A program made the translations under genes and the position numbers. The notes beneath the pieces are model-generated. The model was not told the DNA's origin. It did not search any database and saw nothing but the letters and a program-made list of their open reading frames with translations. This document shows positions 37,021 to 49,800 of a DNA stretch of 64,000 nucleotides, piece after piece (the first letter of the stretch is position 1; the number at the start of each line of letters is the position of its first letter). Origin of the DNA: Pyrus communis (taxonomy: Eukaryota > Streptophyta > Magnoliopsida > Rosales > Rosaceae); contig NC_084819.1 of the NCBI RefSeq assembly GCF_963583255.1, positions 8,946,001 through 9,010,000 on the forward strand. Direction: 5' to 3'.

Positions 37021-37301
37021 TATTATATAAATACTATATCTTTTTTAACCATTTAACATATTCAAAACAATTTTTATAAAAGTTTACCTGATGCTAAGAC
37101 ACTGTTTTTTTATTTATTATAAGCACTTTTCCAACAAATTTTTTTACCAAATACTTAACAACTTTATTTTACAGCTGTTTATTCTTACAACACAGCATAA
37201 ACAATTTTAATTTTTTTTAATTTTTTTTTAAAGCACACCAATGCCAAACTAGCCATTGCTAAAAATAGCATTTTTTATATATATAATTTAGTACTTTAAA
37301 C

Positions 37302-37938
37302 TAGGGGTGCAACTTGGGTTGGGCCAATCCGAACCCACCCATGTCCAACCTGACTTTAAACCCGAACAATCGGGTTTTTTTTTTTAACCCGCCCCAACCC
37401 AACCCAATTTCAACTCGTTCATTGATTGGGTTGAGTTAGGTTGATCATTTGCCCGTCCATCCTCAACCTAACCTGACTAATCAAACTCAATCTAACCAGA
37501 TTGTAACCCATATCAATTAATGCTCATACCACACCCAAGTGTGCCAAGTCCAAAAACCAACGCCCTTTCTAATATTTTTTTTTTAATAAATTACCCTTTA
37601 TAATTACTTAATTTTTTAGGGAATAAGAGGCTTTGATTAGTCAGCTCATATTCGTAGTCTCTAAATCCTAAAGCTTTATAATAAATTGATTTATGAAATT
37701 AGAGTAAACTAAGCTTTGATGTTACTTGGCTTAATTTTTTTAGGAATTCTTCGAATCTAAGTTGTTACAAGATTAAACTTGAAAAAGTTGGGCAACCCAA
37801 GTAAACCCTAACCCAAATAAACCAAAGCTCAAATGAACCTGGATAAAATTCAACCCGAACCTGAACCCGAATTGTAAAAGTTGGGTTAGGATGAGGTTGA
37901 CCTTCCAACCCACCCAAACCGTTCGAGTTGCACCCGTA
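37302..37938. mobile_element. hAT-type MITE, 8-bp TSD CTTTAAAC
   Basis: The termini TAGGGGTGCAAC (37,302) and GTTGCACCCGTA (to 37,938) are inverted with one mismatch. CTTTAAAC flanks both sides (37,294-37,301 and 37,939-37,946). The 637-bp body is built of GGGTTGGG/CCCAACCC-like stretches and has no ORF. Confidence 0.82.
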
Positions 37939-37946
37939 CTTTAAAC

Positions 37947-38389
37947 CAATTGGAGTATATGATAAAATGATTTATTTGTTACAATTACAAGTTGTGGTAA
38001 ACGAATGAGGATCCGATGAAGATTCTCATCCTCACATCATATCCGTTCATCGTACATCTTGTGACCAGCTTTCATCAAACTAATTTAATCATAAATCTGT
38101 GAATTTATTTGCCAATTTTATTCATTACTTTTATCAGAAAAATAAGTTCATTATAATAACGGCAAGTATATTATAGTACATAAACAAGTCTAGTAAAATC
38201 GAAAAGAAAAGCACATCTAGCAAGTCTCAAATATACATATCTGTAATAGGATGCCTATAATTTATAGGGAGCTTTAAAGAAAAGGGCTTGGGCCGACAAA
38301 TATTTAACCAAAAACCATCCGAAAATGTTTTTAACCAAAAAGGCTCAAAGTTTAATAAAAAACCATTATTTTCTCACCCTTTTCTAACT
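37947..38389. other. Intergenic, nothing recognised
   Basis: AT-rich sequence between the MITE and the lectin kinase remnant. No ORF, terminal repeat or RNA gene is seen. Confidence 0.5.
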
Positions 38390-38899
38390 TAAGCGGCGCA
38401 AGCTCTGCGCAGCACTTGGGTTTTTTTCAACTTCTACAACAATGGCGACCCCAACAACATCTTCGGTGTCGAGTTTGATGTCTTCAAAAACCAAGAGTTC
38501 CAGGATCTTGATGACAACTGTGTTGGTTTGGACATCAACTCCCTTACGTCTAATGCTTCGAGCACTGCAGAGTATTGGAGTGGCAAACTTGATCAAGATT
38601 TCAACGAGTTGAAGCTCAACAATGGAATTAATTATCAAGTGTGGATTGATTTTATGGGCTCAAGAATTAACGTGACCATGGTTCATGCCAGTGTGGCAAA
38701 GCCGTGGATGTCGTTGATAAGTGAGGTGGTGGAACTGTCCCGGGTGCTTTTGTGGGAGTTAGTGTTGGCAAGTTTTTGGTTGCTTGGTGTGGTTTTGGTG
38801 TGCTTGATTTTGGTGAGCAAGAAGAGGAGAAAGCGAATGAAAGGAGAGGAGGATGTCTTGACTCTTCACCAACCTCAACCCAACACGAAATCGCCATAA
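38390..38899 (+). pseudogene. L-type lectin receptor kinase remnant
   Basis: From about 38,420 one frame reads FGVEFDVFKNQEF, then GLDINSLTSNAS, FNELKLNNGINYQVWIDF and SRINVTM. These are hallmarks of the legume-lectin domain of plant L-type lectin receptor kinases, which sit in the plasma membrane with an extracellular lectin domain and a cytoplasmic kinase. A hydrophobic stretch (VLASFWLLGVVLVCLILV) and the basic KKRRKR follow, consistent with the membrane span and stop-transfer signal. The remnant starts mid-lectin. A T-run at 38,421-38,427 breaks the upstream frame (QHLG lies in another frame). The end of the lectin domain is replaced by an odd join after NVTMVHASVAKPW, and the kinase domain is absent: the frame stops at 38,897-38,899. 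It is a decayed gene copy. Confidence 0.75.
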
Positions 38900-39085
38900 T
38901 ATAACTCCTTATCTTCCTATCAAACCAAATTCCCCCATTTCAAAAACAACCAAATCAAAGTTGAAAAAGGAAGCATTCATTGGAACAAAGCCGCCAAAAC
39001 AAGTTCAAAGAAGTTTGATGGCAGAAACTAGCAAAAAAGTGTCTGGAAAAAAAAAAAAAAACATAAAACTGTTTCTGGAAAAAAT

Positions 39086-39132
39086 CAGATACAATGTTTG
39101 TTTTTTCTGTGCACAAACAAACATTGTATCTG
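39086..39132. repeat. Perfect 18-bp inverted repeat with 11-nt spacer
   Basis: Arms CAGATACAATGTTTGTTT (39,086-39,103) and its exact complement (39,115-39,132). No 8-9 bp target duplication is obvious. It could be a small foldback element or a cruciform-forming sequence. Confidence 0.8.
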
Positions 39133-39534
39133 GAAAGAAAAGAACCAAAATCTAGAAACAGTGACTTAGATTCCAAAAACAGTGACGCGTCGTTATTATT
39201 GAATAGCATGCAGATCTCAAATTTATTTTCTGGAGAAACAAACAATGAACTCTACTGATGAAGAAAAATTGAAAAATAGTACCTCGAATACACTAAGAAT
39301 AATAACGACGATCACATTTCAACGAAATAATACAAAATATAAATCAAATAGCATGAGGATCTATATTTTTGTTTCAAGGAAAAAGAAGAAGGTCTGCAAA
39401 ACAACGATGAACTCCATTAACAACGAAAATCTGGAACTCAACATAAAAAAGTTAGGGGTAAAATCGACAAATCATAATTTATTATAGTTGGGCCATTTTT
39501 AGTTGGACTACTTTAATATGAGCCTTGTACTAAT

Positions 39535-41396
39535 TCAAGGAAAATTTTTGTCCTAGCTAAGAACATGTGAGAACATTTGAACACATAGGCAAACTATTAA
39601 CACTTTAAAGTAGGCATGCATTCAAAAACAATTCTAAAACCCATCACTTTCAAAGCCTAGTGAATGGTGAAACACAAGACTCTTTAACAACATTAAAGAG
39701 AATAAAGGTTTTTGAGATTCATTACCCTTGAAGCTCATCCTTATTTACACAAAGGATTCACCCAAGTGGAGGGCCTTCAAGTCACCTCCTAGCTCCTTGA
39801 ATCTTCCTTGTGATTTGTCTTCCTTTTGAATCTCCTTTGCTCCTTGAGGATGTAAGGAAAGGAACTCCAAAAGCACCAAAGGTTTGGTTTAGGTCTCCAC
39901 ACCAAAGATGTAGTGTGAAGAGAAGATGGATGACTTAGAGAGACTTTTGATGCTAGTGAAAGTCTCCCTAAGTGGCCGACCTCTATAGAGAAAAAGAGAG
40001 AAAGTGTTTCTCATTCTTTGCCTCAAGAAAACTCTAGTGAGAGAATGTCTATAAAGTTACCTTTATACCTCTTCACATGTGATTGGCAAACTTGCAATTA
40101 AGCCAAGTTTGCATCCACTCACCCTATGGCCGGTTTTGACTTAGTTATTGGGCTAATTTCCATTTAGTTTTAGTTGTCATACAACCTAAACTCAATGAGC
40201 TTTGAGGACCGAAAACCCTTTTTGGGTCCCAAAACCCAAAACCAACTTAAAAGCCCAATACGAACCTTTCGTAAGATTAATTAACTAATTAATTAATCTT
40301 GATCATTACCAATTAAACTATTTAATTGCTTATCCATCTCATTTATATTTCTTCACTTTCATCCTTACTCAATGTATGATCCATTAGGTTCCAATTAACG
40401 AGGTAATGGGCGATTGTTACTCTTAACGATCGATTATGAATTGAAACTACATTTTAATTCTCCCTTTGATGAAGATTAGTGTTTTCTAATTATCAGGGCT
40501 TCCACAAACCATGAGTGACACCTAGCAGTATGTCATGGCTACCCAAGCTAAGTAGAAGTGGTTGGAGAACCTATCTAGTTACAATTACAATGCAATATGG
40601 TCCTTCTCTAATGCAATACTCTTAATCACATTGTTTGAGTGATAGTTTGTTTCATGTCTACTATCCAATGTGATACTTCTCTATATGATTCATTTGAATA
40701 TGATTTGGAACAAACTTCCTAAGTCATATTCAGATGCTTTGGCCAAAGACTCCCGAACCATATCTTAGAGTATTCTCCCTCCACCATGGAAGGTTAGAGA
40801 TCCCTTGTTGTGCATTCATATGCCTACATGACTATATAGCTTGACCCCAACAATACCCTAGACACTCTTGATGGAATGCCTTTGACATGATCAAAGATCA
40901 AGGACCTAACCATTAGACATCTATGATGCCTCATGTCAAAGGACTACTTTGCATATTGCAACTTACGAGTTCTTACATGACATGTACTTTCGAACTCTCT
41001 TTTGATCGTTGTTCAGTGTACTCGATTACCTTTTGAGCACCTATGTGTTTGTTTCAGTGTCCAACTCAAATGAATTGAGACTAGTCATACTCATGCTTGA
41101 GTTAACATAACACATACTAACCTTAGCGGATTGTCAATGCCTAATTGGCAATCCTATGGTTAGGAACATTTTGGGAATGAGCATAAGAGAAAGGTTTCGT
41201 TAATCTAACTTACTTAGATCACTTCTCTCTTAGATTAAATACATTCCTTGGATTCCCTTATTGCTTAAACACATAATACAATAAATAGTGATTAACAATA
41301 AGCTTTGCCCTTTATTAAACATATAATATTTTAACACAATAAGTATTCCAAAAGCTATTACATCAAATGAGTGGCTTTGTGGGCATACTTCCAACA
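39535..41396 (-). mobile_element. Copia-like LTR, probably solo, TSD CTAAT
   Basis: The minus strand starts TGTTGGAAGTATGCCCACAA at 41,396, a start I know from abundant dicot LTRs. CTAAT follows at 41,397-41,401 and also lies at 39,530-39,534, which would set the left end at 39,535. That end would be TC instead of the expected TG, so the left boundary is less sure. Polyprotein sequence is absent. About 1.86 kb. Confidence 0.55.
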
Positions 41397-41401
41397 CTAA
41401 T

Positions 41402-42863
41402 CATTAAACAAAAGTTATAAGTTATAACATGGTTTTTTTTTTTTATTAAAACTAAAACTTTTCAAGCACTTTTCATTAGTTTTCCTTAATTTATATGACA
41501 TCAACAAGAAAATTTGCATTTAAAGACATGGAACCGAGAAAATAGTATTTAACAAGGTGGTCGTCAACCATTTAACTTTTTTTCATCAACCATTGTCCTT
41601 AAACTATTTCAAGCCTAATATTTACACTAAAGAGTAGAGAAATAAATTAGTTTCAACCTCGTTTTGGAGCAAAAAAGAATTCTCAAAATTTAAAAGACAT
41701 AGCGTGACTTTTTTTTCAAAAAAAAAAACAAGATTGACCTCATTAAATTGACAGGTCACACAAATATTCTCACACACAGTTCAACATCCTGGAGGCTCGA
41801 GCAGCTGTCTACAACATCTCCAAGCTCCCTGCTTGTGGCATGGAAAAGTCAAAGGCAAGATTAATATCAAATCTTATCTTTAATACATTTCTAATGGAAG
41901 ATTAACTCAAACAAGTAAGGAATCTTCATCACAATTAATCAAATATACTAATTTTATAACCCCAAGACATTATCTCTTAATTAATATATTGGGATAATTC
42001 TTTCAACATTCATTCTACGAATGACACAACCTTTTTGCCAACATGAAGCCGCCATGTGTAAGGTAAAATTCTAACCCCATGGCCAGCCCCCTCCCTATAA
42101 ATGCCTAATGTCCACCATTTTTCGGTAAGCATTACGCTAAATATAAGCTTTTGCTACGCACTTTAAGTCCTAAACACTCACTCTTTATAGAGTTACTGAC
42201 TTAGGCATCAGAGATCCATTGCCCAAACCTCCTTACTCCACCTTGTGGGTGTGTGATGCTTTGGTCATTTATGAAAGGTATTTATTATTTTGTAAGTACA
42301 ATTTCATCAAGACTAAAGACGGTGAATTTTTGCTACACACTCGTCATTCATACAATACTTAAACTTAAGACCTTTTACTTACAAGTGAAGAACAATATCA
42401 CTGCACCGTAATACTAAGTGACGCCTTACAACCACATTAAAATGACAAAAATACAACCTTATTTCACAATCACAGGCCTCCAAAATAAAGCCATGAGAGA
42501 AAAAAAAAAAAAAAAGATAAACATAGTCAACATGATTAGATGCATGCCATCTATACCCAAATGATTGAAGAAATTCTAATGTGAAATTCTAGTTGCATGT
42601 GTCCTTTAGACATGAAATTGTTGAGACGATGCAATATGACAACACAATCCATTATCTAGTACCAATGTTAAATCATATCATTGGCTCTTTTTTTCTTTTT
42701 TTTTTTTTTTTTTTTTCAAAGTTGCTTTTGTCCTATTTGCCTCCAAAATGGTGGGGGAGATTTTCAGCAAAATATGCTAAAGACTAAAGTGGGACTCCAT
42801 CTCAATCCACTCAATACACCCCATGCTTTTGCTTAACCCATTAAATCCTTGTCCGATTAAGTC
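41402..42863. other. Intergenic, with an LTR-like promoter piece
   Basis: No gene is seen. About 42,060-42,270 contains CTCCCTATAAATGCC followed by ACTGACTTAGGCATCAGAG. In my memory this arrangement is common in the R region of plant LTRs; the termini were not found. T-runs lie near 42,690. Confidence 0.3.
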
Positions 42864-42871
42864 CTCAAAAT

Positions 42872-45800
42872 TAGGCATGGCAATTCCTGACACGATCTGA
42901 TAACCAGACACGACACGATACGAAATTAACAGGTGTTTGGGTCGACACGATAACGAATCGGGTCGTTATCGGATAACCCTATAAGCACCTGTTAAGATAA
43001 CAGGTTGATTCGGGTATACACGTAGATAACACGATACATGATAAGAAAAATATTAATTTTATAATTTTATAACCCTAAAAAAATACAATAATAATTATAT
43101 ATATTAATTTAACAATTTTATACCCCTAAAACTATAATAATTATATATATATATATTAAATTAAATATTAAAAATTGGTGACCATTGGATCAGCTTAAAT
43201 ATACATATTATTCAATTTCTTAAGTGTTATACATACAAAATAAATAAATTTAAATCTACTTAATATCTATATATATATATATACACACACACCTTTGAAC
43301 TTAATGGGATACGAATTCTACGAAACTAATTTCAATGATCCAACTGTCAAACTTGTTTGTATATGTTTTGAGATCGCACTAACAAAAAATCGCAAAAAAC
43401 AAACATTCAAAGATCAAGTAACGGGACAAAACTTTTCGACGGTTATCAACGAAAAATCATGATTTAACGGTTATTTTAACTTCGATTTTGATGATTTTTT
43501 ACAGCTACACTCCTTGACCCTATATGAAAACAGTGAACAAACTCAATCTTCAATTTAAAATATTTACACTAGTGGATACCACAAATCTTATGTTATACTT
43601 AATGAAAGTATGAATAAACTCTTAAATGTTAGTGAATCTATTGTTTTGATGGGATACACATTCTACGAAACTAATTTCAACGATCCAACTGTCAAATATG
43701 TTTGTATATACTTTGAGATCGCATACACCAAAAATTGTATAAAACAAACATTCAGAGATCATGTAACGGGATAAACCATTTCGACGGTTATAAATGAAAA
43801 ATCACGATTTAACGGTTATTTTAACTTTGATTTTGATGATTTTGTTACAGCTACACTCCTTGACCCCATATGAATACAATGAATGAATTCGATCTTGAAT
43901 TTAAAATATTTACACTAGTGGATACCACAAAATCTTATGTTATACTTAATGAAAGTATGAATATACTCTTAAGTGTTAGTGAATCTATCGTTTTGATGGG
44001 ATACGTATTCTACGAAACTAATTTCAACGATCCAACCGTCAAACTTGTATATGCTTCAAGATCGCATACGCCCAAAATCGTGAAAAACAAACATTCAGAG
44101 ATCAAGTAACGGGACAAAACATTTTGACAGTTATCAACGAAAAATCACAATTTAACGGTTATTTTAACTTCGATTTTGATGATTTTTTACAACTACACTC
44201 CTTGACCCTATACGAACACAGTGAATGAACTCGATCTTCAATTTAAAAGATTAACACTCTTATGTTATACTCAATGAAAGTATGAATAAACTCTTAAGTG
44301 TTAATGAATCTATTGTTTTGATGGGATACGCATCTACGAAACTAGTTTCAACGATCCAACCGTCAAACATGTTTGTATATACTTCGAGATCGTATACGAC
44401 AAAAATTGCAAAAAACAAACATTCAAAGATTCAGTAACGGGACAAAACTTTTCGACAGTTATCAATAAAAAATCACTATTTAACGGTTATTTTAACTTCG
44501 ATTTTGATGATTTTTTACAGCTACACTCCTTGACCCTATATGAATACAATTAACAAACTCGATCTTCAATTTAAAATACTTACACTAGTGGATACCATAA
44601 AATCTTATATTATACTTAATGAAAGTATGAATAAACTCTTAAATGTTAGTGAATCTATCGTTTTGTGGGATACGCATTCTACAAAACTAATTTCAACAAT
44701 CCAACCGTCAAACTTGTTTGTATAGGCTTCGAGATTGCATACGCCAAAAATTGCAAAAAACAAATATTCAGAGATCAAGTAATGGGACAAAGCTTTTCAA
44801 CGGTTATCAACAAAAAATCACGATTTAACAGTTATTTTAGCTCCGATTTTGATGATTGTTTACAGCTACACTCCTAGACCCTATATGAATACAATGAATG
44901 AACCCGATCTTCAATTTAAAATATTTACACTAGTGGATACCACAAAATCTTATGTTATACTTGATGAAAATATGAATAAACTCTTAAGTGTTAGTGAATC
45001 TATTGTTTTGATGGGATATGCATTTTACAAAACTAGTTTCAATGATCGAACTATTAAACATGTTTGTATATACTTTGAGATCGCATACGCCAAAAATTGC
45101 GAAAAACAAACATTCAGATATCAAGTAACGGGACAAAACTTTTTGATGGTTATAAACAAAAAATCACGATTTAGCGGTTATTTTAACTCTCATTTTGATG
45201 TTTTACAGCTACACTCCTTGACCCTATATGAATACAATGAATGAATTCGATTTTCAATTTAAAATATTTACACTAGTGGATACCACAAAATCTTATGTTA
45301 TACTTAATGAAAGTATAAATAAACTCTAAGTATTAGTGAATCTATCATTTGATAAGATACGCATTCTACAAAACTAATTTCAACGATCCAACTGTCAAAC
45401 TTGTTAGATCGCATACACCAAAAATCGTAAAAAAAAAAATATTCAGAGATCAAGTAACGGGACAAAACTTTTCAATGGTTATCAACGAAAAATCATGATT
45501 TAACGGTTATTTTAACTCTGATTTGGATGATTTTTTACAGCTACACTCCTTGACCCTATATGAATACAATGAATGAACTCGATCTTCAATTTAAAATATT
45601 TACACTAGTGGATACCACAAAATCTTATGTTATACTTAATGAAAGTATGAATAAACTCTTAATTGTTAGTGAATCTATTGTTTTGATGGGATATGCATTC
45701 TACGAAACTAGTTTCAATGATCCAACCTTCAAACATGTTTGTATATACTTCAAGATCGCATACGCCAAAAAATGCGGAAAGCAAACATACAGAGACAAAG

Positions 45801-46406
45801 TAACGGGACAAAACTTTTTTACGGTTATAAACGAAAAATCACGATTTAACGGTTATTTTAACTCCTATTTTGATATTTTTTTTACAGCTACACTCCTTGA
45901 TCCTATATGAATACAATGAACTAATTTGATCATGAATTTAAAATATTTACACAAGTGGATACCACAAAATCTTATGTCATAATGATCGATGAAAATTGAG
46001 GATTTTGTTAAAGGAATAACATGCAAGCTTTTAGTTCCATTGGCAAGGATGATAACTTTTGAGAAAGGCTTCACAACCTTGAAAACAAAAGCTCTTTCAT
46101 TTTGTATATCTTTGCACATTTAATATTTTGTAATAGACTAGTAGTGTATGGATGTTTGTTTATTAGGCTCTTATTTTTTAGTGTAGTTGTAGTACTTAAA
46201 CGACAAATGTGTTTTAAGGTTTTAAAGGAATATTTATGTGGCAATGTGTGGTATGTGCAAATTTAAGGAAAAAAAAATATTTTTCTTAACGGGTCGTAAC
46301 GGGTCGGGTCACTTTACCCTACTTGTTAAGGACCCGTTAAAATAATAGATGTGATACGACACGACCCGTTAAGATAACAGGTGTTACACGACAGACGCTA
46401 GGCCTA
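42872..46406. mobile_element. hAT-like nonautonomous element filled with tandem repeats, 8-bp TSD
   Basis: The left end is TAGGCATGGCAATTCC (42,872) and the right end CGCTAGGCCTA (to 46,406), with short imperfect inverted termini. CTCAAAAT flanks both sides (42,864-42,871 and 46,407-46,414). Both subterminal parts carry GACACGA and GGGTCG/CGACCC motifs in opposite orientation (42,898-43,020 and 46,289-46,390). The centre is an array of about 340-bp repeats. There is no transposase. Confidence 0.75.
43305..45985 (+). repeat. Eight tandem copies of a ~340-bp repeat
   Basis: The block TGGGATACGCATTCTACGAA (with variants) starts copies at 43,305, 43,650, 43,997, 44,322, 44,666, 45,012, 45,353 and 45,687, giving spacings of 345, 347, 325, 344, 346, 341 and 334 bp. 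Other constant blocks are AGTAACGGGACAAAAC, ATTTAACGGTTATTTTAAC and CTACACTCCTTGACCC. Copies differ by scattered substitutions and small deletions, so the array is not new. Confidence 0.93.
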
Positions 46407-46575
46407 CTCAAAATGGTGGGGGAGATTTTCAGAAAATACGCTAAAACTAATACCTTTTGATCGATTAAGACCCCTCCATAAGTCCTTAAACTTAAACTTT
46501 TAGCAAACAAAAAAATGTCTTTTAAAAGTATAATTTATTAATTTTTGGAAAGTAAAAAAAATGAGCGTTATTAGT

Positions 46576-46720
46576 CACTACTAGAAATTTATTTTATAGC
46601 CTCTGATTTGGAGGCCACGGCAAAGGAAACTAGTGACATTTTGCTTCAATAGGCAGTGTTTTGCTTCAATATATAGGCTGATACTCTAGTAACGGTGGCT
46701 ACTGATGAGATGAAGGCACG
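46576..46720 (+). mobile_element. CACTA-type terminus
   Basis: CACTACTAGAAATTTATTTT at 46,576 matches the terminal consensus of plant CACTA (En/Spm) elements. It is followed by subterminal GCCTCTGATTTGGAGGCC. No matching second end was found nearby, so it is a fragment or MITE remnant. It lies about 170 bp beyond the end of the lipid-transfer gene. Confidence 0.45.
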
Positions 46721-46888
46721 AACATGCAGTGGCGTCTATGGTGAAAGCACCAATACTCCCCTTTCCAACTTCTCCGTGTTCGTAGCAGAAGCGCGAGAGG
46801 TTAAATATAGCTTGTAGGAGCACAGATGGATCGATCCCCTAAACGATACACATTTATTTGCTAATTAGAGCTTGCTTAATAGTAGTTC

Positions 46889-49800
46889 CTAGGAAGTTGA
46901 TCTCAACTCTTGTACATCCTTCCCGAGTTCTTTCAAGACCTGTCAAGATAAAGAGTGAAAGGCTCACTAATTAAACATGTTTGTTTTAGGTTAGTAACTT
47001 AGTAGTACCAAGAAGAATAAAAATTAAATGTTTTAGGACTCACTATCTTGGTTTCTTTAAGTGCAGCTTCTAATGCTTCGATCTTCTGCAAAAATACAAC
47101 AAGAATCAGCATAATTTTTGCATAATGTGTTGAACTGTACCCCGAAATAAGAGCGCAATCGTTAGTCCCAACTTGCCTTCTTCACGTCGCTAAGCGCTGC
47201 TTCCAAATCCTGGATTCTCTGCGATGCAGTGCCACACAAAATGAAGTATATCAAACAACCTATCACTTCTTTCAAGTTTTATGGTTCTTAATAAATTGAG
47301 ATCTATGCAAGTAAGATTCTGGTTAAAGGAGCTGCTTAATAATTACCGTGTCGCGCACCAACGCCTCTTCTGATCCCTGATCACCGTTTTCTTCACAGTT
47401 GTTTAGCTCGTTGCCAACTGAAATCGCCTGAAAGATATAGATGAACATTTTTTCTCGACTATATTACTGCGTCAGCATTGTACCTTCTAAGTATAAGCTC
47501 AAAAAGTTGCATTAAAGTACACATGGGAAGGAAAGCTTTTAGAATTAACAGAAAACAGAAAACTGATGACCTGAAGCAGTTCTGTAATTTCAGGATTGTT
47601 CCAGGGTCCTCTATCACTGAAAAGGCATCCCCCGTAATCGGAACAGGTGCAGTTTCCACCCAGAAAAGTTGGCAAATTACTGCAGAGAATTGAATTTTAA
47701 CCAAACAATTACAAGGAGAGTTTAAGTAACATTTTATGTGCACCAATATATGAAAAGTTATTCTATTTTTTCTTTCTTTGAATTTGCACTAGATTATTAT
47801 GTTTACCTTCGATCAACAACATCAAACAGCTCACTGTGATAATTGTATCCCAACACCTGCAATAGTGATCTCGTAGATTTCGAAAACAATTAGTCCGTCA
47901 TCTGAAATTAATGAAGGTGCTACAATTTATACCCTCGATAACAGAATCCTTACTTGAATCTTTGCTAATGTTCTTGTATCAAGGAAAGCCTTCACTACTT
48001 TCCACAGCATTTTAAACCCGGATCCAGCGTTGACGATAAAGAGGCAATTTAGAGTCTGAAAATATCAGCTGCCTCAAAGTCAGTAAGATGTACATGAACA
48101 TATACACACATATGTTGAGAAAAATATGATGTCCTAGCTCCAAACTTTCCATCATCAATTTTCAAATGAAAATATACCGCCTTTTAACATCCCATCGTCT
48201 ATGACGCTTATCTTTTCGTTTGGCATTAGTACCGCGGGAACAATGACAACCCACGTACCTCTGGGTAGTAATTGCTATCAATCTTCAGAATTTCCATAAA
48301 AATATATCTGGCAGGCTTTGAGAAATTAGCCAATCCCTAATCAAACACATAAAGTTCAAATATATTAGAACCCTAAACCCTAAGCAGCTTGAAGCCCTAA
48401 CCAGCAAAATCAATCTTTTTGGAATACAGAAAAAAATTTCAAACAAGGATGACGGAGACGAGACTTGAAAACTCCCCTCCGGTTGAGACATGCTTTCAAA
48501 AGGTTTTCTCTAGATGGAATATAAGAAAGAAATACTCACCACTCCATGCACATCCAAAATACTTGTTGTAGATGCTACATGCCTCTTAGCTGCAATCGAA
48601 CACGCAGGGTATCTCAAATTTAATGTTTTCTCTTGTTCGGAAACATGATACTTGGTGAATCTTTCGGGGGTAGTTACTTGCAGAAGTTTGTTAAGGTCCA
48701 CCATCCCGATCCTTTCGATGTATACTGGTCTACCATATCGGTCTACACCATGATATCCATGGGGATAGCATTTCTTTACTGTTTCATACTCCTCAAACTT
48801 AAACTCCTGCAATGCGGAATCCCACAATTAATTGTTGTTTCGATTAAGCCACATAGCGCTAACTAACTCGAACACTTGATTGGGACATAGAAAAATATAA
48901 GAATTGACAGTAAGGGAAAACTCATATCAAGAATCATCTTAATGACCTTAGAATAACATCTTAAATAAGATTAAGTAGAATATCATTTTTAAAAAAAGAG
49001 AGTTGGCCTTTTGAGTACCTTGTGTTCCAAGCTTCTAGGTGATCAGTATTCTTATTAACCCAACTATCACATTCTTAATTATCATGATCTAAAAGAGCAT
49101 GATAGCGCATATATTTTTCGAAGAAATGGGGTTCCGAAAATCAAATAGGAAACCACCTTCCACATTTGGAACAAGGACATAAGAAAGCAACTGCATTTAT
49201 GTACTCTAAAGGAGCTAGGAATTTAAAAGAAAAATCTGCACTGGTGGGCTATAAACAACCTAAACGAAAGCTTCTCAAATCCGTTTTCCGGCATCGACCT
49301 TCCTAAATACCGAACTGATTCTATTACTTATTGGATTTGATGAGATTTCATGCTGTAAAATCAATGTGATAGAGTAATATTCACACTTCATCTAGCAAAA
49401 AATAAAGTTTAGTTTGGAATATTTCACCTTTGGAATTTCATCAACCTGATAATCCTCACGCCACTTAAGATAAATCAAGAACGCATCTTTTGCTTTCACA
49501 AAATCGAAGTCCCTCATTCTAAGAAACCTATATATCATCATCAAATAGAAATATTAGAAACAATTTATCTTAAATTGATAGTTGCAAATCATTTCTTATA
49601 TTTGAGAACATTGTCCCATCAAATTACTAATTACCTTAAAAGGGTATGATAATCATTGTGCTGTGGAGGAAGTTGACCCTCAATAAAAAGCAATTCTCTG
49701 AAAGACTCAACATATTTTTCATCTTTCGGATCATGAACTCCTCCGAGAACCGTTTTGAAGCTCCTACTACTACTCCCTCCGAGCCTCTTGAATGAGTCCC

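Larger units (their letters stand above)
34376..37260. mobile_element. Decayed MITE-like DNA transposon sequence around the MULE
   Basis: The left edge CCCTGATTTGGTACTAAGG and the right-type edges ATACCAAACCAAC (near 35,386) and ATGCCAAACTAGCC (near 37,240) are roughly inverted. Two diverged copies of the right-end segment (about 35,200-35,395 and 37,050-37,255) share the AAGTTTACC, AAGCACTTTT and ACAGC...TTATTCT blocks. This is typical of nonautonomous hAT-like elements, but I found no clean target duplication. Confidence 0.35.
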
